Assembly (NCBI GenBank): GCA_001600695.1
Contig: BCKQ01000020.1
Location: 97,826-127,146 of the forward strand
Length of the DNA: 29,321 nt
Reading direction: 5' to 3'
DNA from: Ascoidea asiatica
Lineage: Eukaryota; Ascomycota; Saccharomycetes; Ascoideales; Ascoideaceae
The position numbers and the translations under genes were made by a program. Shown here piece after piece: positions 26,963 to 29,321 of this stretch. Below the pieces are notes generated by a model. It did not search any database. It saw only the letters and a program-made list of their open reading frames with translations, and was not told the origin of the DNA. Positions within the stretch are counted from its first letter, which is position 1. Each line of letters opens with the position of its first letter.

Positions 26963-29321
26963 TTATAAAACAAATAATGCACCAGCAAATGCACATAAAG
27001 CTAAAACAAAACCACTAGATAATGAACCAGCAGCATTAGAATAATCAACTTCTGGAGTAGATGAATTAGCAGAGTATGAAGTAGTTTCTGCACTCATAAA
27101 TACTGCATTAGCAGATGATGATGAATAATTACCAGAAGCAGATTTTGTAAGTACTAATTTAGTTGTAGAATAAACAGTGACATCAGTATTAGTTAATGGA
27201 ACATAAGATGTAGTTTCAACTACACTACCTTCAGAATCAGTAGTAGTTCCAACTTCAACACCAGTTGTACATACTGAAGTTACACATGAATCACCGGAAC
27301 ATGATACAGATGAAACAACAGTTGTAGATGATGCAGTTTTAACATATGATGAAGTAACTAATGTTGTTAAAGATGAACAAGCAGCACCAGAACAAACTTC
27401 AGTAGCAGATACAGCTTCAGATGAAGAAACACTTGATTCAGCTGTTGCTTTAACAGGAGCAGCACTTGATTCAGAAGTAGATTCAACAGTAGTTGAAACA
27501 GCAGAAGTTTCAACAGAAGAAGCTGGAGAAGTAGATGTAACAACAGTAACACCAGATGAAGTTAATGGAACAAATGATGTGGCTTCAACTTCTTTTCCTT
27601 CAGTATTAGTTGTTGTACAAACTTCAATACCAGTGGTAACATCAGATGTAACACATGAATCACCACTACATTTAATAGAAGAAATAACTGTAGTAGAAGA
27701 AGCAACTTTAACAGTTAAAATAGTACTTTCAACAATAGATGAACATTCAGAACCAGAACAAACAATTGAGGTTGTGGCAACGGCAGCAGCACTAGAAAGA
27801 GCTTGAGTAGTAGTTAATACACTAACTGTACTTGAGGTTAATGGAACATATGAGGTTGTTTCAACAGATGAACCTGCTTCATTAGTAGTAGTACCAACTT
27901 CAACACCAGTGGTAACAGTGGTTGCTGTGCAAGATTCACCAGAACAAATAGTTGTTGGTACAACAGTTGTTGATGATGCAGTCTTAACAAATGTACATGA
28001 ACTTTCAATAACAGTAGATGATACAGCAGAAACAGGAGCAACAGAAGAAGTTGTAGTAAGAACAACAACACCTGTAGAAGTTAATGGAACAAAAGTAGTG
28101 GATTCAGTAGAAGAACCAGCTTCATTAGTTGTTGTAGCAATTTCTACACCAGTTGTAACTGCAGATGTAACACAAGTTTCACCAGAACATTGAATAGATG
28201 AAATAACAGTGGTAGATGAAGCAACCTTGACTGTAGAAACAGTACTTTCAATTATAGAAGAACATTCACCAGCTGAACAAACAACAGATGTGGTGGCAAC
28301 AGGTGCGGCACTTGAACCAGTAGAAATTACATGAGTAGTAGTTAATACACTAACAGTACTTGAGGTTAATGGAACATATGAGGTGGTTTCAACAGAAGAA
28401 CCAGCTTCATTAGTAGTGGTACCAACTTCAACACCAGTGGTAACTGTAGTTGAGATACATGATTCACCAGAACATATAGTTGTTGGTACAACAGTAGTTG
28501 AGGATGCAGTTTTAACAAATGTACATGAACTTTCAACAACAGTAGTTGATGGAATGCTTGCAAATGTGGATTTAACAGTAACAGGAATAGTAGAAGTTTT
28601 AACAACTATTGAACTAGTGGTTAATGGAACATAAGATGTAGTTTCAACAGAAGAACCAGCTTCATTTGTTGTTGTACCAACTGAAACACCAGTTGTGATT
28701 TCTTTAGTTTGACATACTTCTTTAGTACAGATAACAGTAGAAACGATAGTAGACATAGTAGCAGTAACAACAATAACCTCAGTATTTTCACTACATGATT
28801 CAGTAACATAAGAAGTAGCATAAACAGGAATTGAAGAGATAATAGTAGTTGTAGGATATGCAACAGTAGTACAAGCTTCACCGCTACAAACAGTTGATAA
28901 AGAATTTGTAACAATAGTTGATTCAGTGAAACTAACAACAGATGATTTTGCTTGAGAAGTTTCAGAAACAGGAGCAGCACTTGATTTAGAAGCAATTGGG
29001 GTTGTTGAAACAGCATAGGTGGTACATACTTCACCAGTACAAGTAACTGAGGAGGATGCAACTGGAGTAACTGTTGAGGAAACAACGACAGGAACAGAAG
29101 AAACCATTGTAGATGAGATAATAACTGGAACAGAAGAAACTACAGTACTTGATTCACCAGTGACTGTGGTACATGAAGCACCAGTACAAATAGTGGAATA
29201 AGAGCATGTAACAAATGTAGATTTTACAAAACTAGTTGAATGTGTTTTAAAACTTGATAATATTAACTCAGGTTTACTTGAAGTTTCAGAAACTGGAGCA
29301 GCACTAGATTTTGATGGAACT
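26963..29321 (-). CDS. Repetitive GPI-anchored cell-wall adhesin (5' end outside window)
   Basis: The frame is open from the right edge to TAA at 26963-26965, so the N-terminus and signal peptide lie beyond the window; the ATG at 29107 is internal. The visible part, about 785 residues, is Ser/Thr/Val-rich. It is built from about six repeats of roughly 85-125 residues. Each carries VASSTTV, CSGE(S/T)C, then TTGVEVGTTTNEAGSSVETT and SYVPLTSS, with alternate units having CSxxECSSI. NEAGSS or its equivalents fall near 27222, 27595, 27866, 28115, 28398 and 28655. The regular Cys pairs (CSGxxC) suggest small disulfide loops. The C-terminus SNAAGSLSSGFVLALCAFAG with a terminal hydrophobic stretch fits a GPI signal with an omega site near SNAAG. 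The likely role is wall adhesion or structure. The many open frames on both strands here are shadows of the repeats. Copy number probably varies between strains. Confidence 0.9.
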   Translation of the reverse strand, partial: VPSKSSAAPVSETSSKPELILSSFKTHSTSFVKSTFVTCSYSTICTGASCTTVTGESSTVVSSVPVIISSTMVSSVPVVVSSTVTPVASSSVTCTGEVCTTYAVSTTPIASKSSAAPVSETSQAKSSVVSFTESTIVTNSLSTVCSGEACTTVAYPTTTIISSIPVYATSYVTESCSENTEVIVVTATMSTIVSTVICTKEVCQTKEITTGVSVGTTTNEAGSSVETTSYVPLTTSSIVVKTSTIPVTVKSTFASIPSTTVVESSCTFVKTASSTTVVPTTICSGESCISTTVTTGVEVGTTTNEAGSSVETTSYVPLTSSTVSVLTTTHVISTGSSAAPVATTSVVCSAGECSSIIESTVSTVKVASSTTVISSIQCSGETCVTSAVTTGVEIATTTNEAGSSTESTTFVPLTSTGVVVLTTTSSVAPVSAVSSTVIESSCTFVKTASSTTVVPTTICSGESCTATTVTTGVEVGTTTNEAGSSVETTSYVPLTSSTVSVLTTTQALSSAAAVATTSIVCSGSECSSIVESTILTVKVASSTTVISSIKCSGDSCVTSDVTTGIEVCTTTNTEGKEVEATSFVPLTSSGVTVVTSTSPASSVETSAVSTTVESTSESSAAPVKATAESSVSSSEAVSATEVCSGAACSSLTTLVTSSYVKTASSTTVVSSVSCSGDSCVTSVCTTGVEVGTTTDSEGSVVETTSYVPLTNTDVTVYSTTKLVLTKSASGNYSSSSANAVFMSAETTSYSANSSTPEVDYSNAAGSLSSGFVLALCAFAGALFVL

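Overview
The window comes from a very AT-rich budding yeast (Saccharomycotina) nuclear genome. The evidence is a HAC1-type bZIP gene with an Ire1-style unconventional intron, a BFR1 homologue, a nuclear tRNA-Asp(GTC), introns with GTAAGT/GTATGT donors and TACTAAC-like branch points, GPI-anchored wall proteins, and a 30-residue a-factor-type pheromone precursor ending in CVIA. Codons are strongly A/T-ending with long Asn tracts. I saw no in-frame CTG codon in the HAC1 or PMU1-like frames, so the genetic code (CUG-Leu or CUG-Ser) cannot be decided here. Species is not determined.

Layout. 1-5495 is gene-poor with scattered N calls. It holds two things a long-ORF scan misses: a spliced a-factor pheromone gene (1117-1285, minus) and a decayed multi-pass membrane protein gene (3364-4257, plus). 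5496-8501 (minus) is a secreted subtilisin-family protease with five N-terminal repeats and a GPI-type tail. 9713-11542 (minus) is BFR1. 12219-12473 (minus) is a small Gly-rich protein. A tRNA-Asp lies at 13239-13310 (minus). 13647-14479 (plus) is a broken member of an unnamed Asn-rich family. 15476-16510 (plus) is a PMU1-like histidine phosphatase. 16817-17866 (minus) is a disordered protein with proline-directed phosphosites. 18794-20434 (plus) is HAC1 with a 318-nt intron. 21008-23600 (minus) is a cluster of the same unnamed family: one intact gene and two relics. An orphan charged ORF lies inside the cluster, and a C/D box snoRNA (22327-22416, plus) resembling snR39b lies in a probable non-coding host intron. 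23955-26093 (minus) is an F-box-like/LRR protein. 26963 to the right edge (minus) is a repetitive GPI adhesin cut by the window end.

The genes do not form one pathway. Four themes stand out. Mating: the a-factor gene. The unfolded protein response: HAC1, with four CACGTG boxes in its own promoter. The cell surface: the GPI protease and the adhesin. Lineage-specific turnover: the unnamed family with deletions, relics and a 214-bp near-identical duplication. Short GC-richer islands upstream of several genes stand out against the AT background and share motifs (CACGTG, AGCCACGCAT, TCCCG).
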